Under the pieces are notes generated by a model that was given only the letters and a program-made list of their open reading frames with translations, searched no databases and had not been told where the DNA came from. 11,394 bases of DNA from BPIH01 sp042408535 (lineage in GTDB: Bacteria; Chloroflexota; Limnocylindria; Limnocylindrales; CSP1-4), in contig JBHORA010000021.1 in the NCBI GenBank assembly GCA_042408535.1, forward strand, positions 1 through 11,394, written 5' to 3'. Shown piece by piece: positions 5,350 to 11,394 of this stretch; the first letter of the stretch is position 1, and every line of letters starts with the position of its first letter. Made by a program: the position numbers and the translations under genes.

Positions 5350-6210
5350 TCACTCAGGCCACGCCAGCTCCCCCGCGCATTCGGGACACTCGAGCGTCAG
5401 CCAGCGACCCCATTCGACCGCCTCCCCGGGATCGATGAGACCGCCCGCCTCGGCCGCCGAGGATCCGACCCGGGGCGCCCCAAAGCGATCGAGGACGACG
5501 AGCAACACCGCCGTTGGATCGGCCCCGACACCCTCGGCCACGGCCCGCTTCCAGGCACCGGTCTGGTCGGCGAGGACGAAGAGCTCGCCCCCGAGTTCGT
5601 GGATCCACTCGGCAGCCCGAGCCGGCCGATCGGCCACGACGATCACCGGCTCCGTCTCGACCTCCTCGAAGGACCGGCGCAGCCTGGCCAGCTGCTTCGC
5701 ATACCCCCAGCACGCGAGGCACGCTGCGTCATGGCCGAAGAAGACCACCACCTGGCGGCGGCCCCGCCAGCGGGCGATGGAGTCGGTCCCGAGCGGACCA
5801 TCACCACCGACCCGCGGCAGCGTCCGAGTCGTGATCGCATGCTCGGCGACCCGGCCGAAGAAGCGCGTCGCGGCCGGCGGAGCGAGGTCATGACCGGTCG
5901 CAGCCAGCCATCGCTCGAGGTCCCGGATCGACGGCTCGGCGATGGCCGGCCCGCCGCCGGCAACGGCGATGGCCGGCCCGCCGGCGACGAGGGTCGGCGT
6001 GATTCGCTGGCCGCCGTTCAGTGCCGAGACCCGCTCGGCTGCCGCGCGGTCAGCGTCGATGTCGACCTCGTCGAAGGGAATCCCGAGAGACGCCAGACGG
6101 TTCCGGACGAGGGCCGTGTCCTCGCAGGACCGCGAGCCGTAGAGGACCACCCGGCTGCTCGGGCCGTTCGTGGACGCGGCTGTGGCTCGGGGACTGAGAT
6201 CCTCCGCCAT
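5350..6210 (-). CDS. Glutaredoxin-like / AhpC-TSA-like redoxin fusion protein
   Basis: This 286-residue protein has two thioredoxin-fold halves. Residues 20-103 form a glutaredoxin-like domain: VVLYGSRSCEDTALVRNRL with a single active-site Cys29 (CEDT), FDEVDIDAD at 46-54, and the cis-Pro loop TPTLV at 71-75. Residues 150-250 form a redoxin domain of AhpC/TSA type: VVVFFGHDAACLACWGYAKQ at 154-173 with the CxxC pair Cys164/Cys167, then VIVVAD and LFVLADQTGAW. A third pair, CPEC (275-278), sits near the C-terminus. It probably catalyses thiol-disulfide exchange or peroxide reduction in the cytosol; no signal peptide is seen. ATG 6210 is preferred because GGAG lies 6 nt upstream; ATG 6225 is the alternative, and the frame stays open to 6327. 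It is first in a minus-strand pair with the VOC gene. Confidence 0.8.
   Translation of the reverse strand: MAEDLSPRATAASTNGPSSRVVLYGSRSCEDTALVRNRLASLGIPFDEVDIDADRAAAERVSALNGGQRITPTLVAGGPAIAVAGGGPAIAEPSIRDLERWLAATGHDLAPPAATRFFGRVAEHAITTRTLPRVGGDGPLGTDSIARWRGRRQVVVFFGHDAACLACWGYAKQLARLRRSFEEVETEPVIVVADRPARAAEWIHELGGELFVLADQTGAWKRAVAEGVGADPTAVLLVVLDRFGAPRVGSSAAEAGGLIDPGEAVEWGRWLTLECPECAGELAWPE
5938..5991. repeat. 27-bp in-frame tandem duplication in the redoxin gene
   Basis: Two 27-bp units (5938-5964 and 5965-5991) start with the same 18 bases and then diverge. They duplicate nine residues, giving the AGGPAIA / GGGPAIA repeat after the cis-Pro loop of the glutaredoxin domain. This lengthens the loop before the final helix and keeps the frame. 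Confidence 0.75.
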
Positions 6211-6345
6211 CGAAGGCTCCGTCATCGTGCGCTCGGCATGGGCGTTTTCATGCAGGAGTGGCCCTCCGCTGTCGCCTCTGAGCGTACCAGGGGCCGCGGA
6301 AACGCCTCTGCAGCGCCCGCCTGCCAAGCGACTGGCCGCCTGCAG

Positions 6346-6382
6346 GTCCCTCGGAAGACGACCGCGTCCCTCGGAAGACGAC
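6346..6382. repeat. 17-bp direct repeat, 20-bp period, two copies
   Basis: GTCCCTCGGAAGACGAC occurs identically at 6346-6362 and 6366-6382, separated by three bases. It lies about 200 bp upstream of the MOSC gene, so it may be a paired regulator site or a local duplication. Confidence 0.8.
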
Positions 6383-6570
6383 TGGGAGGCCGCGGCGGCT
6401 GTCGTGCGACAGGGACAACGGTTCGGCCTTCGGCCCGATGCACTGGCCCGTCAGCGGACCGCCACACCGCTCGCGCGGGGACGTGCGCCACACCATCGTC
6501 GTCGCCGTCGAGCTCGTCGTCGGCTGACCGGGCGGGGTCCGGCGCCAATGCGGCGGATCCCACGCCTCCG

Positions 6571-6576
6571 TATAGT
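6571..6576 (+). promoter_or_regulatory. -10 hexamer for leaderless MOSC gene
   Basis: TATAGT stands out in GC-rich surroundings and begins 13 nt before ATG 6584, predicting transcription from about 6583. No clear -35 is seen. GAGG lies only 2 nt before the ATG, too close for a normal Shine-Dalgarno. Confidence 0.5.
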
Positions 6577-6583
6577 CGAGGCC

Positions 6584-7963
6584 ATGGCGCACGAAGCCCG
6601 CGGTCGCGTCCTCCACGTGAACGTCTCCCAAGGCGGCGTCCCGAAACGCCCCGCGGCCGAGGCCTGGGTCGGTCGGCTCGGCCTCGAGGGCGACGGCCAT
6701 GCCGAGCCAACCGAACACGGCGGCCCCCACCGCGCCGTGTGCCTCTTCGGCATCGAGGCGATCAGGCGGGTCGCGGCCGAGGGCCACCCGATCACGCCCG
6801 GGAGCTGCGGCGAGAACCTCACGACCGAGGGGATCGAGCTCGGGAGCCTCCCCGTCGGCACCCGGCTCGCCGTCGGCGAGCGCCTCGTCCTGGAGCTGAG
6901 CAAGCCGGTCACCCCCTGCAAGACGATCTCCGGCTCCTTCGCCGACGGGCGCTTCGCCCGCATCTCCCCGCAGCTCCACCCGGCCGACGCTCGAATGTAC
7001 GCCCGGGTCCTCGTCGAGGGGCCGGTTCGACCGGGCGACCCGATCCGGGTCCTGCCGCCGCTCGCGGAGAGCGACGCCGCCGCCCATCTTCTCCTCGACC
7101 GGATCGAGGCCGCCGAACGGTTCGCCGACCGCGAGCGCTGGCAGGTCGCGGCCCGCCTCGGCTGGCCGATCGAGGTCGTCGACGACGGGGAGCTCGCGAT
7201 GGCCGCCTCGACGGCACTCTCGGAGCCCGCCTTCAACTGGGTCGACGGTCTGCGGACGGTCCCTCACCTCCTCGACCGCGTCGTCGACCACTTCGAGCGC
7301 GTTGGCAGTCCATGCTGGCTGCCGCTCGACGGCAACGGGCTCCCCTCGGGACTGCACCTGCCCGCCGGGGCACGGGCCGTCGCGCGTCTCGGCGTCTTCG
7401 CCATCGAACCGGACCGGATCCGCCGCCCGGCCGATGGCGGGGCGTTGGGCCTCGTGGTGCGGGAGGCCGCCCGAGGCGAAGAGCCGATCGTCGGAGCGCT
7501 CCTCGCGGGCGGAGGACGGGACGGGAGACGGCTCGGGTCGATCTTCGGCGAGCTCCTCGGCTCACCCCACCACACCGGTCTCCTCGCCCGAGCCGGGTCC
7601 GAGCCGATTGGGGCAGCCCTCCTCGTCGCTCGGGGTCGGGTCGGTCTCGTCCGGCTCGTCGAGACGACCGACGGCCGGGCGAACGAGGCCGGCTCGATCG
7701 CCTCCTGCCTTCTCCACGGAGCGGCCGAGTGCGCCGTCGACCTCGGCTGCGACCTCGTGGCGGCCGTCGGCTGGGCTGGGCGAGGGCAACCGCCGTGGGG
7801 CCTCGCTCGAGCGGGCGTCGTCGCGGCGGAGCGCCTCCAGGGGGCGGGCTTCGTCAAGATCGGCGAGCGCCGCCTCTTCCGGCTGGCCCGGCGCCTCGAT
7901 CCGAGCCTCGATCCCAGCCTCGATCCCAGCCTCGATCCGGTGCGGCCACCGGCGGAGCCGTGA
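6584..7963 (+). CDS. MOSC domain protein with GNAT-like acetyltransferase C-terminal half
   Basis: This 459-residue protein has two parts. Residues 1-158 are a compact MOSC domain: GRVLHVNVSQGGVPKRP at 7-23, GLEGDGHAEPTEHGGPHRAV at 33-52, PGSCGENLTTEG at 72-83 and the conserved cysteine loop KPVTPCKTI at 107-115 (Cys112). MOSC proteins bind molybdenum cofactor or sulfurated ligands, and stand-alone YiiM-like forms act on N-hydroxylated compounds. Residues 215-436 resemble a tandem GNAT protein: FNWVDGLRTVPHLLDRVVDH at 217-236 with a following short-chain 'WLPL' block, then TGLLARAGSEPIGAALLVAR at 331-350 and a terminal ERLQGAGFVKIGERRLFRL. The acetyl-CoA loop (RANEAGS at 365-371) departs from the usual RGxGIG. 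ATG 6584 is chosen by homology and the -10 element; the frame is open upstream to 6170. The stop overlaps the Sua5 start as GTGA. Confidence 0.75.
   Translation: MAHEARGRVLHVNVSQGGVPKRPAAEAWVGRLGLEGDGHAEPTEHGGPHRAVCLFGIEAIRRVAAEGHPITPGSCGENLTTEGIELGSLPVGTRLAVGERLVLELSKPVTPCKTISGSFADGRFARISPQLHPADARMYARVLVEGPVRPGDPIRVLPPLAESDAAAHLLLDRIEAAERFADRERWQVAARLGWPIEVVDDGELAMAASTALSEPAFNWVDGLRTVPHLLDRVVDHFERVGSPCWLPLDGNGLPSGLHLPAGARAVARLGVFAIEPDRIRRPADGGALGLVVREAARGEEPIVGALLAGGGRDGRRLGSIFGELLGSPHHTGLLARAGSEPIGAALLVARGRVGLVRLVETTDGRANEAGSIASCLLHGAAECAVDLGCDLVAAVGWAGRGQPPWGLARAGVVAAERLQGAGFVKIGERRLFRLARRLDPSLDPSLDPSLDPVRPPAEP
7895..7938. repeat. 12-bp tandem repeat coding for LDPS units
   Basis: CTCGATCC recurs at 7895, 7907, 7919 and 7931 on an exact 12-bp period, giving LDPS-LDPS-LDPS-LDP at the C-terminal tail of the MOSC protein just before the Sua5 overlap. 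Copy number of such repeats can vary without breaking the frame. Confidence 0.85.
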
Positions 7964-9036
7964 CGCGGTCGCCCTCGCCCGAGGGTCCTGGGCCCTCCCC
8001 CGCCCACAACGACCCGCCGCGGATCCTCCCCGGGAACGACCCGACCGCCCTGGCCGAGGCCGCGGCCCGGATCCGGGCCGGCGAGGCCGTCGCCTTCCCG
8101 ACCGAAACCGTCTACGGCCTCGGAGCGAACGCCCTCGATCCCGTCGCGGCGGCCCGGATCTTCGAGATCAAGGAGCGCCCGGCCTTCGACCCCCTCATCG
8201 TCCACCTCGCCGACCCGGCCGCCCTGGCGGCGCTGGTCCGACCCGAGGCCCTCGCCGATCCCCGCCTTCGCGCCCTCGCCGAGCGCTTCTGGCCGGGGCC
8301 CCTCACCGTCGTCCTGCCGAAGCGTCCGGCCGTGCCGGGGATCGTGACGGCCGGCCTCGACACGGTCGGGGTCCGCATCCCCGACCACCCCGTCGCCCGC
8401 GCCCTCATCCGAGCCGCCGGCGTCCCCATCGCCGCACCCTCGGCGAACCGCTTCGGCCGCGTCAGCCCCACCCGGGCCGAGCACGTCGCCCGCCAGCTCG
8501 GGGACCGGGTCGGGCTCATCCTTGACGGCGGTCCGTGCCGGATCGGCGTCGAATCCACCGTCCTCCTCCTCGCCCCTGAGCGGGCCGTCCTCCTCCGGCC
8601 GGGCGGCACGCCCCTCGAGGCGATCGAGGCCGTCGTCGGTCCGGTCACCGTCCCCGCCGGGGGCGAGGCGCGATCGCTGTCACCGGGCCGAGCAGCGAGC
8701 CACTACGCCCCGCGGGCCCGCGTCGTCCTCGCCGAAGCGGAAGCGACGCCCCGGGCGAAGCCCGGGGAGCGTCTCGGGCTCCTCGCCGCCAGCGCCGAGG
8801 GCCGGCGGGTCGCCGAAGCCGTCGGAGGGCCCTTCGCCGCGGTCGAGGTCCTGAGCCCGGCGGGGGACCTCGTCGAAGCGGCCGCACGCCTCTTCGATGC
8901 CCTCCACACCCTCGATGCGGCCGATCTCGACGGGATCGTCGCCCAGCCGGTGCCGGAGGTCGGCCTCGGTCGGGCGATCATGGACCGGCTCCGGCGGGCG
9001 GCGGGGGCGGGGGTGGACGTCGGGCGTCGGGTCTGA
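7960..9036 (+). CDS. sua5: L-threonylcarbamoyladenylate synthase (Sua5/YwlC type)
   Basis: This 358-residue protein makes threonylcarbamoyl-AMP from threonine, bicarbonate and ATP, the first step of tRNA t6A37 modification, in the cytosol. The YrdC-like catalytic domain fills residues 25-225: AVAFPTETVYGLGANA at 43-58, IKERPAFDPLIVH at 70-82 with the KxR pair Lys71/Arg73, FWPGPLTVVL at 110-119, GVRIPDHP at 137-144, APSAN at 159-163 and GVESTV at 196-201. The linker SPGRAASHYAP (241-251) and a C-terminal Sua5 domain (to 340) distinguish it from short TsaC proteins. GTG 7960 overlaps the preceding TGA as GTGA, implying translational coupling to the MOSC gene. The first 20 residues are Pro-rich and outside the conserved domain, so a later start is possible. 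A strong hairpin follows the stop. Confidence 0.92.
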   Translation: MTRSPSPEGPGPSPAHNDPPRILPGNDPTALAEAAARIRAGEAVAFPTETVYGLGANALDPVAAARIFEIKERPAFDPLIVHLADPAALAALVRPEALADPRLRALAERFWPGPLTVVLPKRPAVPGIVTAGLDTVGVRIPDHPVARALIRAAGVPIAAPSANRFGRVSPTRAEHVARQLGDRVGLILDGGPCRIGVESTVLLLAPERAVLLRPGGTPLEAIEAVVGPVTVPAGGEARSLSPGRAASHYAPRARVVLAEAEATPRAKPGERLGLLAASAEGRRVAEAVGGPFAAVEVLSPAGDLVEAAARLFDALHTLDAADLDGIVAQPVPEVGLGRAIMDRLRRAAGAGVDVGRRV

Positions 9037-9043
9037 GCCGGTC

Positions 9044-9069
9044 GACGAGTCGGCGCGGGCGCCGTCGTC
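9044..9069 (+). terminator. GC-rich stem-loop after sua5
   Basis: CGGCGC-GG-GCGCCG (9051-9064) is extended outward by GACGA (9044-9048) pairing with TCGTC (9065-9069), with a two-base GT bulge. It begins 8 nt after the sua5 stop and ends before the next gene's -10. There is no T-run, so it would be a weak or U-less terminator, as is common in high-GC bacteria, or an mRNA 3-prime-end stabiliser. Confidence 0.5.
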
Positions 9070-9083
9070 ATCGGCACCGCTGC

Positions 9084-9089
9084 TACGAT
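9084..9089 (+). promoter_or_regulatory. -10 hexamer for leaderless crotonase gene
   Basis: TACGAT begins 13 nt before GTG 9097, the same spacing as TATAGT has to the MOSC ATG. Predicted transcription starts at about 9096. No Shine-Dalgarno precedes the GTG and no -35 consensus is visible. Confidence 0.45.
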
Positions 9090-9096
9090 CCCAGCC

Positions 9097-9918
9097 GTGA
9101 GCCCTGCCCTTCGGGTCGAACGGTCCGGCCCCGACGGAAGCGTCGCCCGAGTCGTCCTCGCCCGCCCGGAGATCCGGAACGCCTTCGACGCCGAGCTCGT
9201 CGCCGCCCTCCGCTCGACCTTCGCCGGCTTCGTCCAAACGTCGCCTCGGGAGCTGCGGGCCGTCGTCCTCGCCGCCGACGGCCCGGTCTTCTCGGCCGGG
9301 GCCGATCTTCGGTCGATGCTCGCCGCGGCGGAGCTCGGACTCGAGGCGAACGAGCAGGACGCCCTCGCCATGGCCGAGATGTTCGAGGCCATCGACGGCT
9401 GCCCGGTTCCCGTCGTCGCCCGCGTGCACGGGGTGGCCCTCGGCGGCGGAGTTGGCCTCTGCGCTGTGGCCGACGTTGTCGTCGCGGAGAGCGGGACCCG
9501 CTTCGGGTTCAGCGAGGTCCGGCTTGGGCTCCTGCCGGCCGTCATCGCCCCCTTTGTCATCGGAAAGCTCGGCGAGAGCGAGGCGCGGGCTCTCTTCATC
9601 ACCGGCCGCCGCTTCGACGCCCTCCGGGCCCAGCGGATCGGGCTCGTCCACGAGGTCGTCGAAGGGGAGGCAGCCCTCGATGCGGTCGTGGCAGCGGTCG
9701 TCGATGACGTTCTCGCTGGCGGTCCGACGGCGGTACGGGCGGCGAAGGCGATCGTCCGCGAGGTGCGGGGCCTCTCGGCGGGCTCGGCCCGCTGGCACAC
9801 GGCCCGGGTCCTCGCCCGCCAGCGGGCGAGCCAGGAGGCGCGGGAGGGGATCCGGGCCTTCCTCGAGGGTCGAAGGCCGGGCTGGGCGAGAGGCGGCGAC
9901 CGCGAGGGGCACCGCTAG
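9097..9918 (+). CDS. Enoyl-CoA hydratase/isomerase family protein, probable methylglutaconyl-CoA hydratase (LiuC-like)
   Basis: This 273-residue crotonase has RPEIRNAFD at 23-31, the CoA/oxyanion block FSAGADLRSM at 65-74, the second oxyanion loop HGVALGGGVGLCAVAD at 111-126, FGFSEVRLGLLPAVIAPFVI at 136-155, and a basic C-terminal helix (AREGIRAFLEGRRPGW at 248-263). Glu140 matches the second catalytic Glu of rat enoyl-CoA hydratase; the first (Glu144 in rat) is Gly120 here. The combination GGGVGL plus FSEVRLGLLPAVI is what I associate with bacterial LiuC proteins, which hydrate 3-methylglutaconyl-CoA in leucine catabolism. The biotin carboxylase gene follows 88 nt downstream, and mccB is in the same window, which supports that role. 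A generic crotonase remains possible. GTG 9097 fits the family start and the -10 element. Confidence 0.85.
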   Translation: MSPALRVERSGPDGSVARVVLARPEIRNAFDAELVAALRSTFAGFVQTSPRELRAVVLAADGPVFSAGADLRSMLAAAELGLEANEQDALAMAEMFEAIDGCPVPVVARVHGVALGGGVGLCAVADVVVAESGTRFGFSEVRLGLLPAVIAPFVIGKLGESEARALFITGRRFDALRAQRIGLVHEVVEGEAALDAVVAAVVDDVLAGGPTAVRAAKAIVREVRGLSAGSARWHTARVLARQRASQEAREGIRAFLEGRRPGWARGGDREGHR

Positions 9919-9967
9919 GCTTCGCTGAGGGGAGGTGCTCGAAGCCGCCCAGGTTCGTGCCGAGGCC

Positions 9968-9997
9968 TTGTCGCCGGAGGGGCGGCGCGGCGACAAT
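9968..9997 (+). promoter_or_regulatory. Promoter of leaderless biotin carboxylase gene
   Basis: TTGTCG (9968-9973) and GACAAT (9992-9997) are separated by 18 bp. The hexamer begins 15 nt before ATG 10007, predicting transcription from about 10004. Four of six positions match the consensus in each element. Confidence 0.4.
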
Positions 9998-10006
9998 CGG
10001 ACGCCG

Positions 10007-11394
10007 ATGCGTACCCGACCTCCGGAGCCGAGCGCCCCTCGGGGAGCCGGGGCTGGTCGCCCCATCCGCCGGCTCTTCGTCGCCAACCGGGGAGAGATCG
10101 CGGCCCGGATCGCCCGGACGTGCCAGCGGCTCGGGACCGAGGCCGTCGTTCCCGTCGTCGACGACGGTCGACCGGCCGCGCCGGGCGTCGCCACGCCGGA
10201 GGACGGACTGGCGGCGCCCCGAGCCGCTCCCGCCGAACCCCTCGACCTCCTCGACCCCGAGCGGGTCGTGGCGGCCGCCCAAGCGGCCGGGGCCGACGCC
10301 CTCCACCCGGGCTACGGCTTCCTCGCCGAGAACGCCGACTTCGCCCGCCGGGTCCTCGCCGCCGGGCTCCGCTGGGTCGGCCCGCCGCCCGAGGCGATCG
10401 AGGCCATGGGCGACAAGGCCCGTGCCCGGCAGCTCGCGGCGAGCCTCGGAATCCCGATCGCCGAGGGGAGCGCGCCCGAGGACCAGTCCGACGCCTCCCT
10501 CGTCGCCGCGGCCGAGCGGCTCGGGCTGCCGCTCATTGTCAAGCCGGCGGCTGGCGGCGGCGGCAAGGGAATGCGGGTCGTCCGGAGCCTCGACGGGTTC
10601 TCAGAAGTCCTCGCTGCCGCCCGGCGCGAAGCGGGCGCTGCCTTCGGCGACGACCGGCTCCTCCTGGAGCGGTACCTCGAGCAGCCACGCCACGTCGAGG
10701 TCCAGGTCCTCTTCGACGCCGCCGGGCGGGGCGTCCACCTCGGCGAGCGCGACTGCTCGCTCCAGCGCCGCCACCAGAAGATCCTCGAGGAGGCTCCCGC
10801 GCCGGGGATCACCCCGGCCCTTCGGGCGGCCCTCGGGGAGGCTGCCCTCCGGCTCTCGGCCGCCGTCGGCTACGTCGGGGCAGGGACGTGCGAGTTCCTC
10901 GTCGACGAAGGGGACCGGTTCGTCTTCCTCGAGATGAACACCCGCCTCCAGGTCGAGCACCCGGTGACGGAGGCGATCACGGGCCGGGACCTCGTCGCCG
11001 ACCAGCTCCGCATCGCTGCCGGCGAGCCGCTCGGGCTCGACCAGGGCGAGGTCCTCGCCGCCATCGAGAACGGTGGCCACGCCATCGAGGTCCGCCTCTA
11101 CGCCGAGGACGCCGAGGCTGGCTTCCTGCCGGCGACGGGCCGGGTCGTCGATCTCGTCTGGCCGGAGGGGCCGGGGATCCGGGTCGATGCCGGGGTCGAG
11201 GTGGGGGCGGTCGTCGGGGGGCGCTTCGACCCGCTCCTGGCCAAGATCATCGCCCACGGGCCCGATCGCGAGGCCGCCCTGGAGCGGCTCACGGCCGCCC
11301 TCGACGAAACTCGGCTCCTGGGGCTTGTCACGAACCTCCGCTTCCTCCGCTGGCTCGTTCGCCAGACGGTCGTCCGGGAGGGGCTGGCCCGAAC
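10007..11394 (+). CDS. Acyl-CoA carboxylase biotin carboxylase (alpha) subunit, 3-prime truncated by window edge; probable MccA
   Basis: 462 codons are present and the frame is still open at the edge. The biotin carboxylase core is clear: RLFVANRGEIAARIARTCQR at 22-41, LHPGYGFLAENADFARR at 99-115, MGDKARARQLA at 134-144, the ATP-grasp glycine loop AAGGGGKGMR at 181-190, HLGERDCSLQRRHQKILEE at 244-262, and the Mg/ATP and catalytic block LEMNTRLQVEHPVTE at 308-322. The C-terminal biotin carboxylase domain starts with VRLYAEDAEAGFLPATG at 362-378. It carboxylates biotin on a carrier domain that should lie beyond the window. The segment 45-85 is unusual: the common YSDAD...H..ADE...SYL block is replaced by an Ala/Pro-rich stretch. 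Pairing with MccB is inferred from gene content. ATG 10007 is the in-frame start with a -10 element ahead. Confidence 0.9.
   Translation, partial: MRTRPPEPSAPRGAGAGRPIRRLFVANRGEIAARIARTCQRLGTEAVVPVVDDGRPAAPGVATPEDGLAAPRAAPAEPLDLLDPERVVAAAQAAGADALHPGYGFLAENADFARRVLAAGLRWVGPPPEAIEAMGDKARARQLAASLGIPIAEGSAPEDQSDASLVAAAERLGLPLIVKPAAGGGGKGMRVVRSLDGFSEVLAAARREAGAAFGDDRLLLERYLEQPRHVEVQVLFDAAGRGVHLGERDCSLQRRHQKILEEAPAPGITPALRAALGEAALRLSAAVGYVGAGTCEFLVDEGDRFVFLEMNTRLQVEHPVTEAITGRDLVADQLRIAAGEPLGLDQGEVLAAIENGGHAIEVRLYAEDAEAGFLPATGRVVDLVWPEGPGIRVDAGVEVGAVVGGRFDPLLAKIIAHGPDREAALERLTAALDETRLLGLVTNLRFLRWLVRQTVVREGLAR

Larger units (their letters stand above)
6226..6583. other. Divergent intergenic region between the redoxin and MOSC genes
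   Basis: No coding frame here looks real. It holds small sequence elements. GCATG...CATGC forms an inverted repeat at 6236-6253, close to the redoxin start. GCCTCTG occurs at 6274-6280 and 6304-6310 flanking CAGGGGC at 6288-6294, which can pair with either copy. The 17-base GTCCCTCGGAAGACGAC is repeated at 6346 and 6366. CTGTCG-TG-CGACAG is a perfect inverted repeat at 6399-6412. A -10-like hexamer lies at 6571. No known riboswitch, including the molybdenum-cofactor type, could be recognised. Confidence 0.6.

Noticed and set aside
6226..6583. A molybdenum-cofactor riboswitch upstream of the MOSC gene
   Set aside because: The conserved core could not be recognised, and the likely transcription start is adjacent to the ATG.
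4771..9036. A 1421-codon open frame on the plus strand
   Set aside because: Only its end (from GTG 7960) resembles a protein family. The rest crosses minus-strand genes and the MOSC gene in another frame, reads as Arg/Pro-rich low complexity, and is open only because of high GC.

Overview
The window is very GC-rich, with strong G/C third-position bias, many GTG starts and compact gene spacing. This suggests a high-GC bacterium such as a Chloroflexota (Limnocylindria-like) or Actinomycetota lineage. The sequence alone does not decide between them. No rRNA, tRNA, insertion sequence or CRISPR array was seen.

Layout. (1) 1-1497, plus strand: the end of an amidohydrolase, a DUF488 protein, and a vapB-vapC toxin-antitoxin pair with a good sigma70-type promoter. 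Positions 1498-1737 hold nothing I can identify. (2) 1738-2010, minus strand: a small SHOCT-domain membrane protein. Its Shine-Dalgarno and ATG are in the wrong frame, and its leader can form competing hairpins. (3) 2094-3734, plus: the carboxyltransferase (beta) subunit of methylcrotonyl-CoA carboxylase. (4) 3735-4430: a gene-free stretch between two convergent genes. It holds an exact 51-bp-period array of a bipartite motif, four copies forward and four mirrored, followed by a 43-bp minisatellite. (5) 4431-6210, minus: a VOC/glyoxalase-like protein and, upstream of it, a glutaredoxin-redoxin fusion. (6) 6226-6583: a divergent intergenic region with small repeats and a promoter. (7) 6584-9036, plus: a MOSC protein with an acetyltransferase-like C-terminal half, overlapping by GTGA a Sua5/TsaC threonylcarbamoyl-AMP synthase, then a strong hairpin. 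(8) 9097-11394, plus: a crotonase and the biotin carboxylase subunit of an acyl-CoA carboxylase, which runs off the window.

How the genes fit together. The beta subunit, the LiuC-like crotonase and the biotin carboxylase make a plausible leucine/isovalerate catabolic set: methylcrotonyl-CoA carboxylation, then methylglutaconyl-CoA hydration. Here the set is split by about 5.4 kb of unrelated genes and repeats. Several plus-strand genes (vapB, mccB, the MOSC gene, the crotonase, the biotin carboxylase) have a -10-like hexamer beginning 13-15 nt before the start codon and no good Shine-Dalgarno, which points to leaderless mRNAs. The VOC, redoxin and SHOCT genes have clear Shine-Dalgarno sequences. 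The features that stand out most are the mirrored 51-bp array, the MOSC-acetyltransferase fusion, and the SHOCT leader with its displaced frame.
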